Assembly: GCF_921293095.1 (NCBI RefSeq)
Contig: NC_060259.1
Location: 44,621,812-44,685,811, forward strand
Length of the DNA: 64,000 bases
Source: Ischnura elegans
Taxonomy: Eukaryota; Arthropoda; Insecta; Odonata; Coenagrionidae
Direction: 5' to 3'
Below are positions 35,265 to 46,379 of this stretch, in pieces. Position 1 is the stretch's first letter, and each line of letters opens with the position of its first letter. The position numbers and the translations under genes are program-made. The notes under the pieces are model-generated. The model worked only from the letters and a program-made list of their open reading frames with translations. It was not told the origin of the DNA and searched no databases.

Positions 35265-35519
35265 TTAAATTAATTTAATAGTAATCGTGCCTCCACTCGC
35301 AACCGACGTCAACGAATGCAAACCTCCCATTTTGTCCTTTTCTCATTCCCTTTCAAATTCTGTCTAAGGCTTACTGAAAGGTAGTTTAACGCACTTCAAT
35401 TTATTTCCCTTCACATGCTAATGGTCGCACCCAAGAGACTTTGTTGCTTTACTGTGTGTTTAGCATATTAAAGTCATAAATCTTTGTTTCTTACGAAAGA
35501 CATGCTGGAGTTTCACATA

Positions 35520-35805
35520 TTGACGGCTTCTAGCCGCAAAGCAGTGTCCCAAAAAAATCATCCCGTTCAGGGGTATCTTGAATTTCTAGTCCAGAAAATC
35601 GTATGTGTAAAATTTCAGTCATTTAATCGTATCTGAAATTTCGTCCATAGAATCGTACGTCAGAATAGTAGTCCATAATGGACGGAATTTCGGATACAAT
35701 TAAATGCCTTAAATTTCACTAATACGATTTTCTCGGGTAGAACTTCAAGATACACCTGAATGGAATGATATTTTGAGGGACTACTTTGCGACTAGGAGCG
35801 GTCAA
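35520..35805. mobile_element. 286-bp fold-back element
   Basis: The outer arms are TTGACGGCTTCTAGCCGCAA and its inverse ending AGGAGCGGTCAA. Inside, GGGGTATCTTGAA pairs with TTCAAGATACACC, AGAAAATCGTATG with AATACGATTTTCT, and ATTTCGTCCAT with ATGGACGGAAT. The centre is near 35663. Arms are about 130 bp with moderate divergence. There is no coding content, and no certain target-site duplication. Confidence 0.75.
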
Positions 35806-36019
35806 TGCATAAATAACTGAGTATTTTTCCCATGATGGATTCGTTCTTATTGCTAAGACATTGGTATAATCATGGCTAAGCAATTACTGGAAAAGTAAAT
35901 CACGAATTTCGCGAAGTAGCATGCTTTTTCCAAATTTCAAATATTTAATTTTTTCAGTATTTGGATAAATTCGGCCCAGTATTTCCACGTAATATTTAGC
36001 TCAGCCTTGGCGTTGAATA

Positions 36020-36277
36020 ACCTTGTTACGAATAATCAATCCTATTTGCGTTTGAATATTTGAATTCTGATGCATTATATTGAATTTTACGGTAAATTTA
36101 ATATTGCTCAAGCGGAATACGAGTTTCTGACCACGTACTTCGTACTTTGATAACTTTTTTTTTTTATGTCGTTTAAATATCCCTAGCGATGTATTGAATA
36201 TTTCCCATTGAATGTAACTTGCTAAAGAATAAATTTTATTTATTGGATTAGTTCCCTATTGAAGTATGTGGAGGGCT
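36020..36277 (+). repeat. Local duplication, unit 1
   Basis: It shares with 37158-37438 the blocks ATAACCTTG.TAC.AAT.ATCAA, TGCGTTTGAATATTTGAATT, TTGAATT.TACG.TAAATTTAA, TCCCATTGAATGT and TGGAT.AGTTCCC. Divergence is clear, including a longer spacer in unit 2. It is AT-rich and non-coding. Confidence 0.65.
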
Positions 36278-37157
36278 CTGACTTCAAATTTAAATATTAA
36301 ACTAGCCTATACCTCTATTATCAATTTTATTAAAGAACCCGGGCTCATAATTGACCTGTACTCGAAAAAATTTTCTCAATAATTGCGCTAATAAGTTTAA
36401 TATATATCCTGTTACATGATCCTTTCCCGTGTGGGTTTTCTGTTGATTTGGAGAGGTATGTGTAACCCAGATGGGAAAGCTACATTTCGCAAATACATGA
36501 TCCTACTCATTATTGCATAGTCCCGAGGGAAGACTATTATTGAGGCCAAGAGGTGCTCGCTATCCTGTATCTGGCTTACAATCAGTAATACCTCTCCACT
36601 ACCTAATCCGCGACTGTTTCTAAAATTTTTGAACCATTTTTTATTAATTATCAATCTCAATGAAGCGGCTTTTCTTCTGAATGGCAAAAGGTTCATTAGT
36701 TCTTGACACTATCGCCACAATGCGTGACTTGGTGAATTCTAAGACAGTGACAGCGTGTATTTCTTCGACAAGAATTAGGCAAAATCTTGATTAGGAATTT
36801 TTATCCCGCATATTTTGGCTATGTAATTTTTTTCATATTCTTTCCTCCATTTTCTCCATGTAAAAAAATAGTTCTCGCTGTTCAATGTGCTGCTTCATGA
36901 ATTTCCCAATGAATTTCCCAATGAATTCATATATTTCCACTTTCTATCCTTGTTATAGAAGAAATTTCGTATCCAAATATCTATTCTTACAATTGTAATG
37001 AACTTAATACGCAGCATAATCGGAGTAACTTGTAAGTGCAATTGTGCATATCATTACAGCTAATCTTTCGTCATGTGTTTATATGAAATAATTTACTTGA
37101 ATATAAATGTAATGAAAGTACTATTACTCATTAATTAGTGGAGACAAAGCGTCAGAT
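36278..37157. other. Non-coding stretch between duplicated units
   Basis: AT-rich. A short tandem GAATTTCCCAAT repeat lies at about 36898-36925. No genes are recognised. Confidence 0.4.
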
Positions 37158-37438
37158 AACCTTGCTACAAATGATCAATCTTTTTTGCGTTTGAATATTT
37201 GAATTTTGATGTATTTTATTGAATTGTACGATAAATTTAATAATGCTCCAACCAAATATGAGTTTTTGAAAACGTAAATCGTAGTTTCATAAATTGTTTT
37301 TTTATGTTATTTAATTATCTTGAGCGATGGCTCCAATTTAATTTTTTCTCTCATTAGATTTCTCCCATTGAATGTCATTCGTTAAATTAGAAATTTAACG
37401 TATTGGATGAGTTCCCAAATGAAGTATTCAGAGGGCTC
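37158..37438 (+). repeat. Local duplication, unit 2
   Basis: Second copy of the block at 36020-36277, about 1.14 kb downstream in the same orientation. It carries an extra stretch around 37330-37360 (ATGGCTCCAATTTAATTTTT). Confidence 0.65.
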
Positions 37439-37603
37439 AATATATTTCAATTACAAAAAATTCAATTGATGAAACTGCTAAGATGAATTCCTAAAAGGTA
37501 CTCCTCCTACCTTATTAAAATTTAACAATTATTGATAGAAGTTTCTGATTTTGAAGCCAGATTATTTCCCATATTATAGTTGCGTTGAAGGGCGTGGATA
37601 ATT

Positions 37604-37802
37604 ATAGGGTAACCCTGGGCGGAACGGGATAAGCGATTTTTTCAAGTGCGAAAAAAGGTGCTGCTCAAGCGGCAATAACTATATCTAGTCCAGATTGGTG
37701 TTGCTTATAAGTTTAGCAACACCAATCTGGACTAGTTATAATTATTACCGCTCTTTCCGCACTTAAAAATCGCTTACCTCGTTCCGCCCCGGGTTCCCCT
37801 AT
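37604..37802. mobile_element. 199-bp fold-back element
   Basis: The arms are ATAGGGTAACCCTGGGCGGA and the inverse ending CCGGGTTCCCCTAT. Inner pairs are GATAAGCGATTTTT / AAAAATCGCTTACC and CTAGTCCAGATTGGTGTTGC with its exact inverse GCAACACCAATCTGGACTAG around an 11-nt loop. The near-perfect central stem suggests it is younger than the other fold-backs. No coding content. Confidence 0.85.
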
Positions 37803-38631
37803 GTGTTTTTTGCATCGCTATTCATCAAGATTTTCTTATGCTGGAGACTGTGGGAACGAAACCCTTAGGACGGGCTCGCGGGATACACTCCTGAGACAGG
37901 GACTATAAGCGATCAGCTTTTCTCCTCTGCCACCAGAAGGGGAAGGACGGGAAGGAACAAGGAAAGGAGGCGCCGCCGCGATGAGAGCCCGACGACGCCT
38001 CCAGGGGAAGGACGGGGGGGAAGGGAGGGGACGAGGAATCCTGCACCGTCACAAGGCGGGCAGGTCCTACCATCAGCGAAACCAAGCTTACGCAATTAAT
38101 ATGCTACCAATTTTAGTAGATTTTCCTATGAGGAAGAAAAATCTATCGATCAAATCGGTAGATTTATGCTGGAGACTGTGCGAATGATATTCGACCGTTT
38201 ATCAGTCCTTCGGTTGTGAACAACACCTGAAGAGCTTTTCTCTCGAACTAGAATTACGGACAGCCGATTCTCACAAGAAACGCTTCGTTCGTTGAATCAG
38301 GTTACTAGCGCGAAAAACAACACACCAACGAATTCGCAAAAGTGGCGCGTCCCTCCGGGGTGGAGAGCAGTCAGCTGGGAGCGTATCGGAAAAAGCCTCG
38401 GGATGGAAAAAGCGGTCGATGCAGATGGCTGCCAAGTGATGCGCTCATTGCACCGCATGTCCATTCATGTGCGTCATTTGTGAGCGGAGGGAAGATTGGC
38501 GCGGCAAAGAGCCGAGGGAGGGAGGTGGCGTCCACGCTCACGAAGGAACGATCCTGGGTGACCCGAAGAGGATGCTGCTGTGAGGGATGGGTGGAGAGTA
38601 CTTTTGGAACCCCCTCTGGTCACTGAAGGCT
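37803..38631. other. GC- and purine-rich stretch without a recognised gene
   Basis: 37920-38040 is rich in GGAAGG/GGGGAAGG and gives overlapping ORFs on both strands. 38340-38600 is moderately GC-rich. No protein domain is recognised, and the segment runs straight into a LINE fragment. Confidence 0.35.
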
Positions 38632-38984
38632 TTCAACTATTTAGGCAGCACATTAGAGGAAAACGGATGTGGTAGTAAGGGCATAAGGAAGAGAATTACT
38701 TTTGCAAAGGAGGCTTTCTGAACATAAAGGGAGTTCTGAGAGGATCGTTATGTAAGAGTTTACAGAAAAGTTAAGTGAAGAGTCTGATCTGGAGTGTAGC
38801 TCTTTGCGGTGTGGAAACGCGGACACTTGCGAAGGAGGACGAGAAAAGACTGAAGGCATTCGAGATATGGGTGTGGCGAAGAATGGAGAAGTTGAAGTGG
38901 ACGGAGAGGAAGAGGAAAGACGAAGGGCTGGGCATGGCGGGTGATGAGAGGCAGCTTTCAGATGAGATACGGAGGAGACAGGAG
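38632..38984 (+). pseudogene. RTE-like LINE fragment (RT C-terminal region)
   Basis: Plus-strand frames give FNYLGSTLEENG, then GIRKRITFAKEAF, and after a frameshift KSLIWSVALCGVETRTLAKE followed by DEKRLKAFEIWVWRRMEKLK. This order (F-x-YLGS, WSVALYGAETW, AFEMW.WRRM) is the conserved post-RT region of RTE-like LINEs common in arthropods. The segment is frameshifted and ends abruptly at 38984, where a family X fragment begins. Confidence 0.85.
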
Positions 38985-39175
38985 GTAAAAGTTTCATTTG
39001 ACTATTTTGTCTTTTCTTAGCCAGTGACTGAACGGCGTTCCGGCACCATGATGCCTCTGGTCGGGAGTAAAAGTTTATCATCGTGGAAATTTGAAAGTGT
39101 TTCTTTCAGCATTGAATAATTGCACTTCATCAACCTTGGTTCTTCTGATTTTAATGAAGAAGAGTCCTCGTCATT
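38985..39175 (+). repeat. Family X MITE right end plus flanking block
   Basis: It matches 49395-49567: TTTGACTATTTTGTCTTTTC, AACGGCGTTCCGGCACCATG, GGTCGGGAGTAAAAGTTTAT, GGAAATTTGAAAGT and CATCAACCTTGGTTCTTCTG. The left half of the MITE is missing here. Its junction with the LINE at 38984 suggests insertion or truncation next to it. Confidence 0.7.
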
Positions 39176-41389
39176 GCTTTTCACAATTTTCCGGCTATTT
39201 TGAATCTTAAATGGTAAAGTAATAGGGTCTTGTGCTTACATTTTAACTGTCCTGAATTCAGAATACGAAAGAGAATGGTACGCGAATGGCACTATTCCGC
39301 AGTAAAAATTAAATTTTTGCGTAATTTAACATTTTCTCTTGATTTGCCGCATCATCTAGGCTACTTTCAATGATTGCCAATATAAATTCATTGTTACAAG
39401 GGGAAGAAGAAGAATTAGGTGAATACATTGGAATGAGATGGTGTCATAAGAAACCTATGTCACTGCGATTCCCACATCATCCGTTGCCTACCCTTCCTAT
39501 GAGACGATATATTCCATAATTTATCTCGTAGTTTGGCCCTGATGATGTTACAGTCCAGTGAAGCATTATGCAGACTTAATAGAAAATGAAATTAATAAGA
39601 CATCAATTACTTATGCCTACAATTCCCTGTATCAGGACGATTTCTTGATAAACTTTTAATCGTGAAATTGGCCATTGCTGTTTTTAGCTCTCGTGAACAA
39701 CACAAGAGTAACTTATTTTACATGAAGTACCTTTGCTCGATGCGATTACCCGCTCAAGGAGGAAAGCCCGTAAGCATTTCCAAGTACTAATGGCCTTCCT
39801 CTACCTGGAACCTCCGTTGCATTTCTTTAGCCTTCCAATCATCTCTTCGGCACCAGGAAATTGTTCCATTCCGACTCATTGAAATACGGTCACGTGCTTC
39901 AGCGCAATGTTTTTCCATTATTTATCTAATCAGAGTTGATAGGAACTGTAACGCGACACAATTCGAAGGCATGTTTTGAAATAATACAATAATACTTCCT
40001 TCAGCGCAAATTTTGCGTTTCTTGAGATATTTCTTTATAATTTTGTGCAAAAAACATCTAGAAATAGACACACGAAATACACAAATATGATGAACTGGAA
40101 AGGATAAATTTTTAGTGCATTGATGTTGGGACATGTAATCAGAAATATATTGGAAGACCATAGTTATAATTTAGCTCAACAGTCTACCGCACGATTGAAA
40201 GAAAAATATCAATAGTAGCAGTGGTGGTAGAAAATACATATTGAATTAGTATAATGACGACTGCGTTTTAAATGTTTGTTAAATAAGATTCATGGGAGAA
40301 TTTTATTTTGCCCTCTTTGCTAGACTACAAAAGGTGTGAGAGAGTCTCGGGTGTGGAACTACATATCTCCGGCTGAGACCGATATGGCAGTGGATCAATT
40401 GTGATGCAAAATACAAGTGGGATTTTATTAATAACAGATAGTTGCCTCGTGCCCCACTATGTTAATATTTTCCATATTCGGTAAATTATAATTCTACAGC
40501 TTCTTTTATTTTTTAGCCAACTGTCCTATTATGTGCGATGGGTTGATGAATTAAGATAACAATCGTCATCTATTACATTCACGCTAATCGATATAATTAT
40601 GGTAAAAGCGACGAAGGCTTTATAAAATATTAACTGAATTTAGATATTATGCTTCATATATGTCCCCTATCGCATGAAATGAAATATTGTGTACTGAGGC
40701 AATCCAGACTTTCCTAAAAATTCCAAGGTCTATACTTCTTCCTCTTGATAGCTGTAACCAATCCACATGCCTATTTTTAAATTTATGGAAAGGTAAATCC
40801 TACACCTTCAACATTAGCGTTTAATTTTCCAACCCGCTGGCGTATTATTGCGTAACACGGGTTCTCGACAAAATTGTCAAGGGAGAACCTAGAGAGAAAT
40901 GCGCCTATGCAATCGCAATGAAAATGCTTCACGATACAATTTTTCTAACCACTCTATGTGATTAGTACTTCATAGGAAAAACGTCAGAACCTCCACCCTC
41001 TTTGTGTTCCGCTGACCTTTTCTTTACTGCAATTTTTCCCCTCCTACCTGGGCTCGGTAAGGCTTTCACAACCTTTTTCCCCACTTTCTGCGGTCGCTCA
41101 CGCGTGGGGTGACGGGAATATATCAGGAGCAAGGGAAGGGCTGTGTGTAAAGCTGGCGTGCGTGATACTATACGTGGGTGTATCATGAAGCTCTCCGGTC
41201 GAGGTGTGCGGATCATGGAAAATCCCGCGATCAGAGGAGCCAGGCTATTGGAAGCAGAGGATTTAGTGGAGCGAATCCCTTTGAGATTATCCGGGGCCTC
41301 TGATGGAGTTCAGAAGGTAAGGAGATATGTTCACGAGTGCGAGAAATTTTCTGTGGAAATTAAAACATAATATTACCGTACTTTTTTTT
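39176..41389. other. Long non-coding stretch
   Basis: Nothing is recognised in 2.2 kb. An open frame at 41143-41370 contains a donor-like CAGAAG|GTAAGG near 41313, but its peptide has no motif and I do not call an exon. Confidence 0.35.
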
Positions 41390-41760
41390 CCTCATTAAAA
41401 ATTAGACGACAAGTTTATTTTTACTTTCCACCTCACAAAATTCATGTATATGGAAAATCTTTTGTTGTAAGTGCAATAAAATTATGGCATTCTCTGCCAA
41501 CTAACTTAACCCAAGTGAAATCAATAGAATCTTTTAAATATAAATACTGGAAATATCTTTATAAAACTTTTTCTTTGTAAAAGTCTTTCCCACCTTTGTA
41601 TATTGTATATTCTTGAACACTATTAAATAATATCATATGTAATGTAAATGTGCACATCTATAATATTATTATTTGTATTCACTAGTGCCGACTGATATAT
41701 TATAATGTAAATGCATTGTTTTTCTAAGGTGGCTTTGCCACAGAAAATAAATAAATATAT
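41390..41760 (+). pseudogene. LINE 3' end: RT C-terminal tail, 3' UTR and AATA-rich tail
   Basis: The frame ending at the TAA 41578-41580 reads RRQVYFYFPPHKIHVYGK, then SFVVSAIKLWHSLP, TNLTQVKSIESFK and YKYWKYLYKTFSL. The S-A-x-x-LW-x-SLP signature followed by S-ESFK is the C-terminus of many CR1/Rex/Jockey-type LINE reverse transcriptases. It is a different lineage from the LERVQRRAA copies. An AT-rich 3' UTR ends in AAAATAAATAAATATATA. It is 5'-truncated. Confidence 0.8.
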
Positions 41761-41890
41761 ATATTATTATTAATATATATTATATTATTATTACTTTTAA
41801 ATATCCTGGGAAACGGGCCCGAACGTGGCTCAAAAATAATTTAGTGTACGGTCGTTGGCGTATTGCTTTTTTGATTGGGAGACCAAGGGT

Positions 41891-42140
41891 CAAGAGCGTA
41901 GCCAGGATTTTGAAATGGGAGAGATGGTTTTCCGGAGATTTCGGGGCCCTTCCAAGGTGTATAAGAAACACCCCAGGGCCAGCCGGAAATTTTTTAGGCT
42001 TTTGATGATGAAAACGTGATTTTTAGGATTCAAAAACAGAAATTTTGTACAAGTATTTATTAATATAAATTAAATCACTTATTTTTGGTGCCTCTTTTAA
42101 AGGCTCAAGGGAGGGTTGTAACCCGGTAGCTCCACCACGG
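41891..42140. mobile_element. hAT-like MITE with GCGTAGCCAGG end
   Basis: The left end CAAGAGCGTAGCCAGG resembles the widespread CAGTGGCGTAGCCAGG hAT terminus. The right end (..CCGGTAGCTCCACCACG) is a damaged inverse. Flanking CCAAGGGT and CCAAGGTC could be an eroded 8-bp target duplication. No ORF. Confidence 0.4.
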
Positions 42141-43735
42141 CCAAGGTCGCTTCCAATGACCATGAGGAACACCTTAGCTTCCTGTGCATTGATGCTTTTT
42201 TACGCCACATTGTCCTCAATCTCTGCAATCATTGGAGCCATCAAGTAAAACCATTACTGTACTTACATGATGAATAAATCGTGGAAGTATTCATACGCTC
42301 TCAAATATAATATAAATAATTAGGCATGATAGAACTCAGTTACATGTGTCCGATGTGATTTAATATGAGTATGAATAGCTTTTTCATACCCGTTCCCCAT
42401 GCTTATTGACATACTCGTGGAATTTTTTCCAATTTGTTTTTGCTTCTTTGAGTGAACCTTTCGTGAAAATTGCTAAGTAGATCATACAAAAATTTTTAAT
42501 TGCTCCTTTGCTCGGAATAGGGACTACTTCGTACCCATAATCTGGTTCCGTGTAATATATAATCCGTGTGATTTAAATTCTCGTTCCATTTTGATGAGAG
42601 ATTCGTTTTAAGGTTTGCAAAATCATGAAAGAACATAAATTATTATCGGAAAGTGTGAGAAATCGAAGTAATGTTTTAACTTTTCAGTCTCTAGTTGCGC
42701 ATTATTTCTTGGTGATATTGAAATTCTCGCTTAGTTCAATTTAGTGGATAACATGAATATCCTCACCCATAAACTGAATACCCATGATTTATTCCGCTGA
42801 TGTCACGTTTCATCACATCTGGGTTTGGTTCCTGTTAGTGAAACGGATGCGTTAACCTTTTCAGTCAGACATTTTTTTCTCAACGTGGATAAAAATTATT
42901 CTTTTTGCTATTTAAATTTAATTATGGCGTCATGAACACTTCGCCAAAGTTATTGGCTATTTCATTTTCATAAATATCAAACAATTTTTTCTTCAGTGAC
43001 GTAATATTTTCTTCTTATGTTAAACGAGAGGAATATTCCTGTAGATGGAGAATATACGATTTTTCATACGCGAATATAAGATTCATCTGTTTGCAACTCT
43101 TTATTTTCTAAGATGGCCATGTTGTAAATGGAAGTCAACACTTTGTACTCATCAGATATTAGGATCTGCATTGGTAAATTATTCTCCGTACAATTTATTT
43201 GCGAAGAGTCAATACAATGCTAATGCTGTTGCTCCAAGTCTTCCCTGGGCGAAAATGAGATTGGCTAGGGTTGATGAGATAGTTGGGTCAATAGGGAAGG
43301 TGACCGAACTCGGTGGTCTTTTGAATTGAAGATGGGTTGTGACGGCAACATTATTCGGTGATGGAATTGGTGGAGGCGAAATTCCCTTCGTTTGGTGTTG
43401 TGTTGATTCAAGCGCACGAGAACAGCCTCCCACGATCCCTTGCTTGTCATCCCATATGGTCTGGAGAAGAATGGCCAATACCTACCGATGCAGGATCGAG
43501 GTCAGGGAAGTAGTAAAACTCCCCCGACTGGAAATAATTGCAATACGCAATTCAGTACTTCTCTAGTCGGATGGCTATGCAGGAAACAAACAATGATAAC
43601 GGTCATCTGAAGTTCTACGGGTTGATTGGGAGGTTCGTAAAATAATACTTATTCTTGGGTTCATTTGATTTTTAGTTTAACGTAACGTTCTCTCATCCAA
43701 CTTTTTGCGGAGAGATGTGGTGGAACAGTATATCT
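42141..43735. other. Non-coding stretch, no feature recognised
   Basis: AT-rich. The overlapping ORFs at 43.0-43.6 kb lack motifs. Confidence 0.4.
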
Positions 43736-43951
43736 AATGATCAACAAGGATATCGCATTGCCCACAATTTTTATTATTACAGCTTACTAGACGTGTTTCG
43801 ATTGTAACACAATCATCATCAGATACTTGTCCTGATTTAGATCCTGATCATCAGTACTAGTATCTAGTACCTGATGATGATTGCGTTACGATAGCGAGTA
43901 GTAAGCTGTAATAATAAAATTTGTGGGCAACACGATATCTTAGTTGATCAT
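43736..43951. mobile_element. Palindromic hammerhead element (216 bp)
   Basis: The arms begin AATGATCAACAAGGATATCG and end with the inverse ..GATATCTTAGTTGATCAT. Both contain CACAATTTTTATTATTACAG or its inverse. The left arm carries an intact-looking hammerhead core in antisense (43790-43822). The right arm retains CTGATGATGATTGCGTTACG but has lost GAAAC..GTC. TATCT flanks both ends (43731-43735, 43952-43956), possibly a short TSD. It abuts the RTE-like LINE fragment on its right. Confidence 0.65.
43790..43822 (-). ncRNA. Hammerhead ribozyme motif, type I minimal
   Basis: The minus strand gives CTGATGA, a U, GATTG-TGTTA-CAATC as a five-pair stem II with a 5-nt loop, GAA, then ACACGT and C. 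AC/GU would be stem III with a two-base loop. All core positions except the bulged U fit the hammerhead rule CUGANGA...GAA...NUH. Confidence 0.6.
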
Positions 43952-43959
43952 TATCTTCC

Positions 43960-44850
43960 TTTGCACTTTCTTCTTTATTTTACCTATGCATTTATTTCCT
44001 TTTCCTTTATTTATCCCTAGGCGTTTCTCGTGGGGCTTATCCCTCTAGTTTTCATTCAATTATATTCATCACGAATCCGTTGTGGCTCAGGGTATCACCA
44101 ATCCTTCTCGTTCTTTTTTCTAAATGGTGTTTGATAAGATTCTTCTACTCTCCTGTATACTTCTTCGTTCCTTATTTTATTCGTCGATTAAATCTTCAGC
44201 ATCTTCCTCCAGCGCCAGATTTTGAAAAATTCAAGCCTTTTTCGGTCTACTGTTCCGATGATCCATGCTTTTGATCCATAGAGTGCCATGCTTTACACAC
44301 GTGTTTTTTGCTGTTTTCTTGTCCCTAGGCCGATCTTCTTTGATCACAGCTCTTGTCCTTTCATCATGATTGCTTTCTTAGCCTAAGTTATTCTTCGCTT
44401 GATGTCCATGGTACTTCTTCCGTCCCAAATAATGGTACTTCCTAGATTGGTGAAAGAATCCACTTCCTCCAAAATTAGTCGCTCAATGTGACGTATAAGT
44501 TTAACTTTTCTATTCCACAAACTAATTTTTTTGTCTTAGCGTTATTCAACAATGTGTCTATTCTCATGTTATGCTTCTGCAGAACTTGATGCATTGCGCT
44601 TTGTGACCTTTGAAAATCGTCCCGACTTCCTGTTACGACAGAGATATCGTCGACGAAACAGAAAATGTTTATTTCACTTTCTTTGATCTTAATTCCATTT
44701 AGTCCGATAGCTCCAGTCAGTCCCGATCCAGTTAATTCCCTTACGATAGGTACTAATAAAATGAAATGATGGGCTTGAAAAGAATGTATCCATGATATTT
44801 TACTCCTTTTTTCAGCCATGTGAAATGAAGGGGTAAAAATACACTCCACT
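43960..44850 (-). pseudogene. RTE-like LINE fragment with FVDD reverse transcriptase box
   Basis: On the minus strand the frame from 44849 contains SEINIFCFVDDISVVTGSRD, then LLNNAKTKKLVCG. This is RT motif 5 (normally YADD; FVDD here) and the following K-T-K segment. Downstream frames continue LEEVDSFTNLGSTIIWDGRS, DIKRRIT, SMALYGSKAWIIGTVDRKRL, WRWRKMLKI, RNEEVYRRVEES and HNGFVMNIIE. Several in-frame stops and a frameshift are present. This is the longest RT remnant in the window and joins the RT palm to the C-terminal region also seen at 38.7, 49.8, 58.3 and 63.2 kb. Confidence 0.85.
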
Positions 44851-45011
44851 TTTCCACCGTCCCTTTTGATATTTGAATTTATAAAAATTTAAATCTTGTG
44901 CGCATTTATGACAACCTCCTTATCCTATCCATTACTATATATATATCCATACCATACGTCATTGAAACTTCCGCCGAATATTTTCTTACTCGGCAAGAAA
45001 CCCGAGAATTA

Positions 45012-45900
45012 TCTATTTTCTATGTACATGAAAGAGGATACATGTTTTTCTGTTCGCTATGCGTTTCAATGCGGATGCACGGGTCGCCACCAAAGTTAGT
45101 ACATAGGTGCAACCTCGGGCTCTCATACTGTTAATGCTAGTCCTAGTAATAATTACCGTAGTGCTACTTTCGGCTGAGTCCGACACGTCCTTTGCGTCGT
45201 TTCCTCATTACCATTTGTTACGTCACATCAAATAACTTCTGCGATTGGATATCCTTCCGAGTAGGCACACCTCTAGAGGAAAAGAGACAACATAGCTCAA
45301 AGGATTCTGCACTTAACTATTAATCCTCTTGGTGCAAACCTTTTTGCTAAGGTATGCGTTCACACGACGTTTATGGTCCACGCGATTACAGTCACTCATA
45401 ATGATCAATGTTGTATTGTGGGGCTCAGTGGCGCAGCGAGGGAGGGTTTTGAGGGATAAAACTCCCCCCAAAGCTCAGAGAAATTTTTAAGTTTAATCCA
45501 TTTTACTTAATGGATTTGTATTACGTAGGTAATTAATAGTGCTAGGACTAATAAAATATCCCTCAGAAAGCCAAAACACTCGCCATTTTGAAGCATTAAT
45601 CTTAAAATTTTTCTGATGGAGGGCCCCCGCAACTCCCACTTGCCCCGGCGGGTATGCAATACCCCCACACCCCAAAGTATTAGTTTCGCCTAAACCCCCC
45701 CCCCCCTAGCCTTCATTCTTAGCTGCGCCCCTGGTGGGGCATACGCTGATCTTTTTTTTTACATTTTTACCATTCAGCGCCTTCCGCTAACCCCTTACTT
45801 CAATTTTGAGTCAACCATGGGATACATTTGAAGGAATGAGGGTTGCAAGTTTCCCTCTTCTTTGGGTACTATCCCCGAGCAATGCCGGGTAGCCTGCTAG
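45012..45900 (+). mobile_element. Non-autonomous Helitron carrying a nested insertion (889 bp)
   Basis: It starts TCTATTTTCTATGTACATGA after a host A and ends with hairpin CCCGAGCAATGCCGGG then TAGCCTGCTAG before a host T (45901). Long stretches match the 34778-35264 element: CGTCCTTTGCGTCGTTTCCT, CATTACCATTTGTTACGTCA, TAGGCACACCTCTAG, TTGGTGCAAACCTTTTTGC. It is interrupted by a MITE at 45426-45733. No replicase gene. Confidence 0.85.
45426..45733. mobile_element. hAT-like MITE nested inside the Helitron (308 bp)
   Basis: The left end CAGTGGCGCAGCGAGG and the right end ..AGCTGCGCCCCTG are terminal inverted repeats. GTGGGGCT and GTGGGGCA flank them, an 8-bp TSD with one mismatch, as expected for hAT elements. 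The interior has G/C runs near both ends and no ORF of interest. The insertion postdates the Helitron. Confidence 0.7.
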
Positions 45901-45995
45901 TTTACTATTATAATTCGCCGAGAAAAAAACGAAATCTTATATTGTGAATAAGTTGTTTCGCCGTTTATTCATTTCACATAGACCCCGAACCGCAT

Positions 45996-46372
45996 GAATT
46001 ACAAATGAGGATTTTCAAGTCGGCCTCTACATGTTTTGTCAACCACCGCGCATTTAAGTGGGTTTACAAAAGTCGTCACTCGCGTCGCTGACGGACAAAG
46101 TGATCCGTATTTCACGGGAATATAAGGTATAATTAGCGGTTTTAACCGAAATGTATGTACATGATAATGTGATTTATCATATTCATTACTTGTCAATGCT
46201 ATTTCTCGCAGTTACAAACATTATAAGGGATAATGTTCGAAAAAACTGGATCGCAATGTACTCATCACCGCGCCGCGGACATATTTGAAATCCGATTAAA
46301 ATACGACCGAAGTATCAACCGAAATCGACCTTCTATGAGATGGAATTGGGCCTCCTCTATGCAGTCCCCTTG
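45996..46372 (-). repeat. Family R interspersed repeat, copy 5
   Basis: Minus-strand copy from CAAGGGGACTGCATAGAGGA to CTCATTTGTAATTC. It keeps GGCCCAATTCCATCTCATAG, the core GTCAGCGACGCGAGTGACGA and TTTGTAAACCCACTTAAATG, and GGCCGACTTGAAAATCC. Confidence 0.85.
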
Positions 46373-46379
46373 CCCCGAA

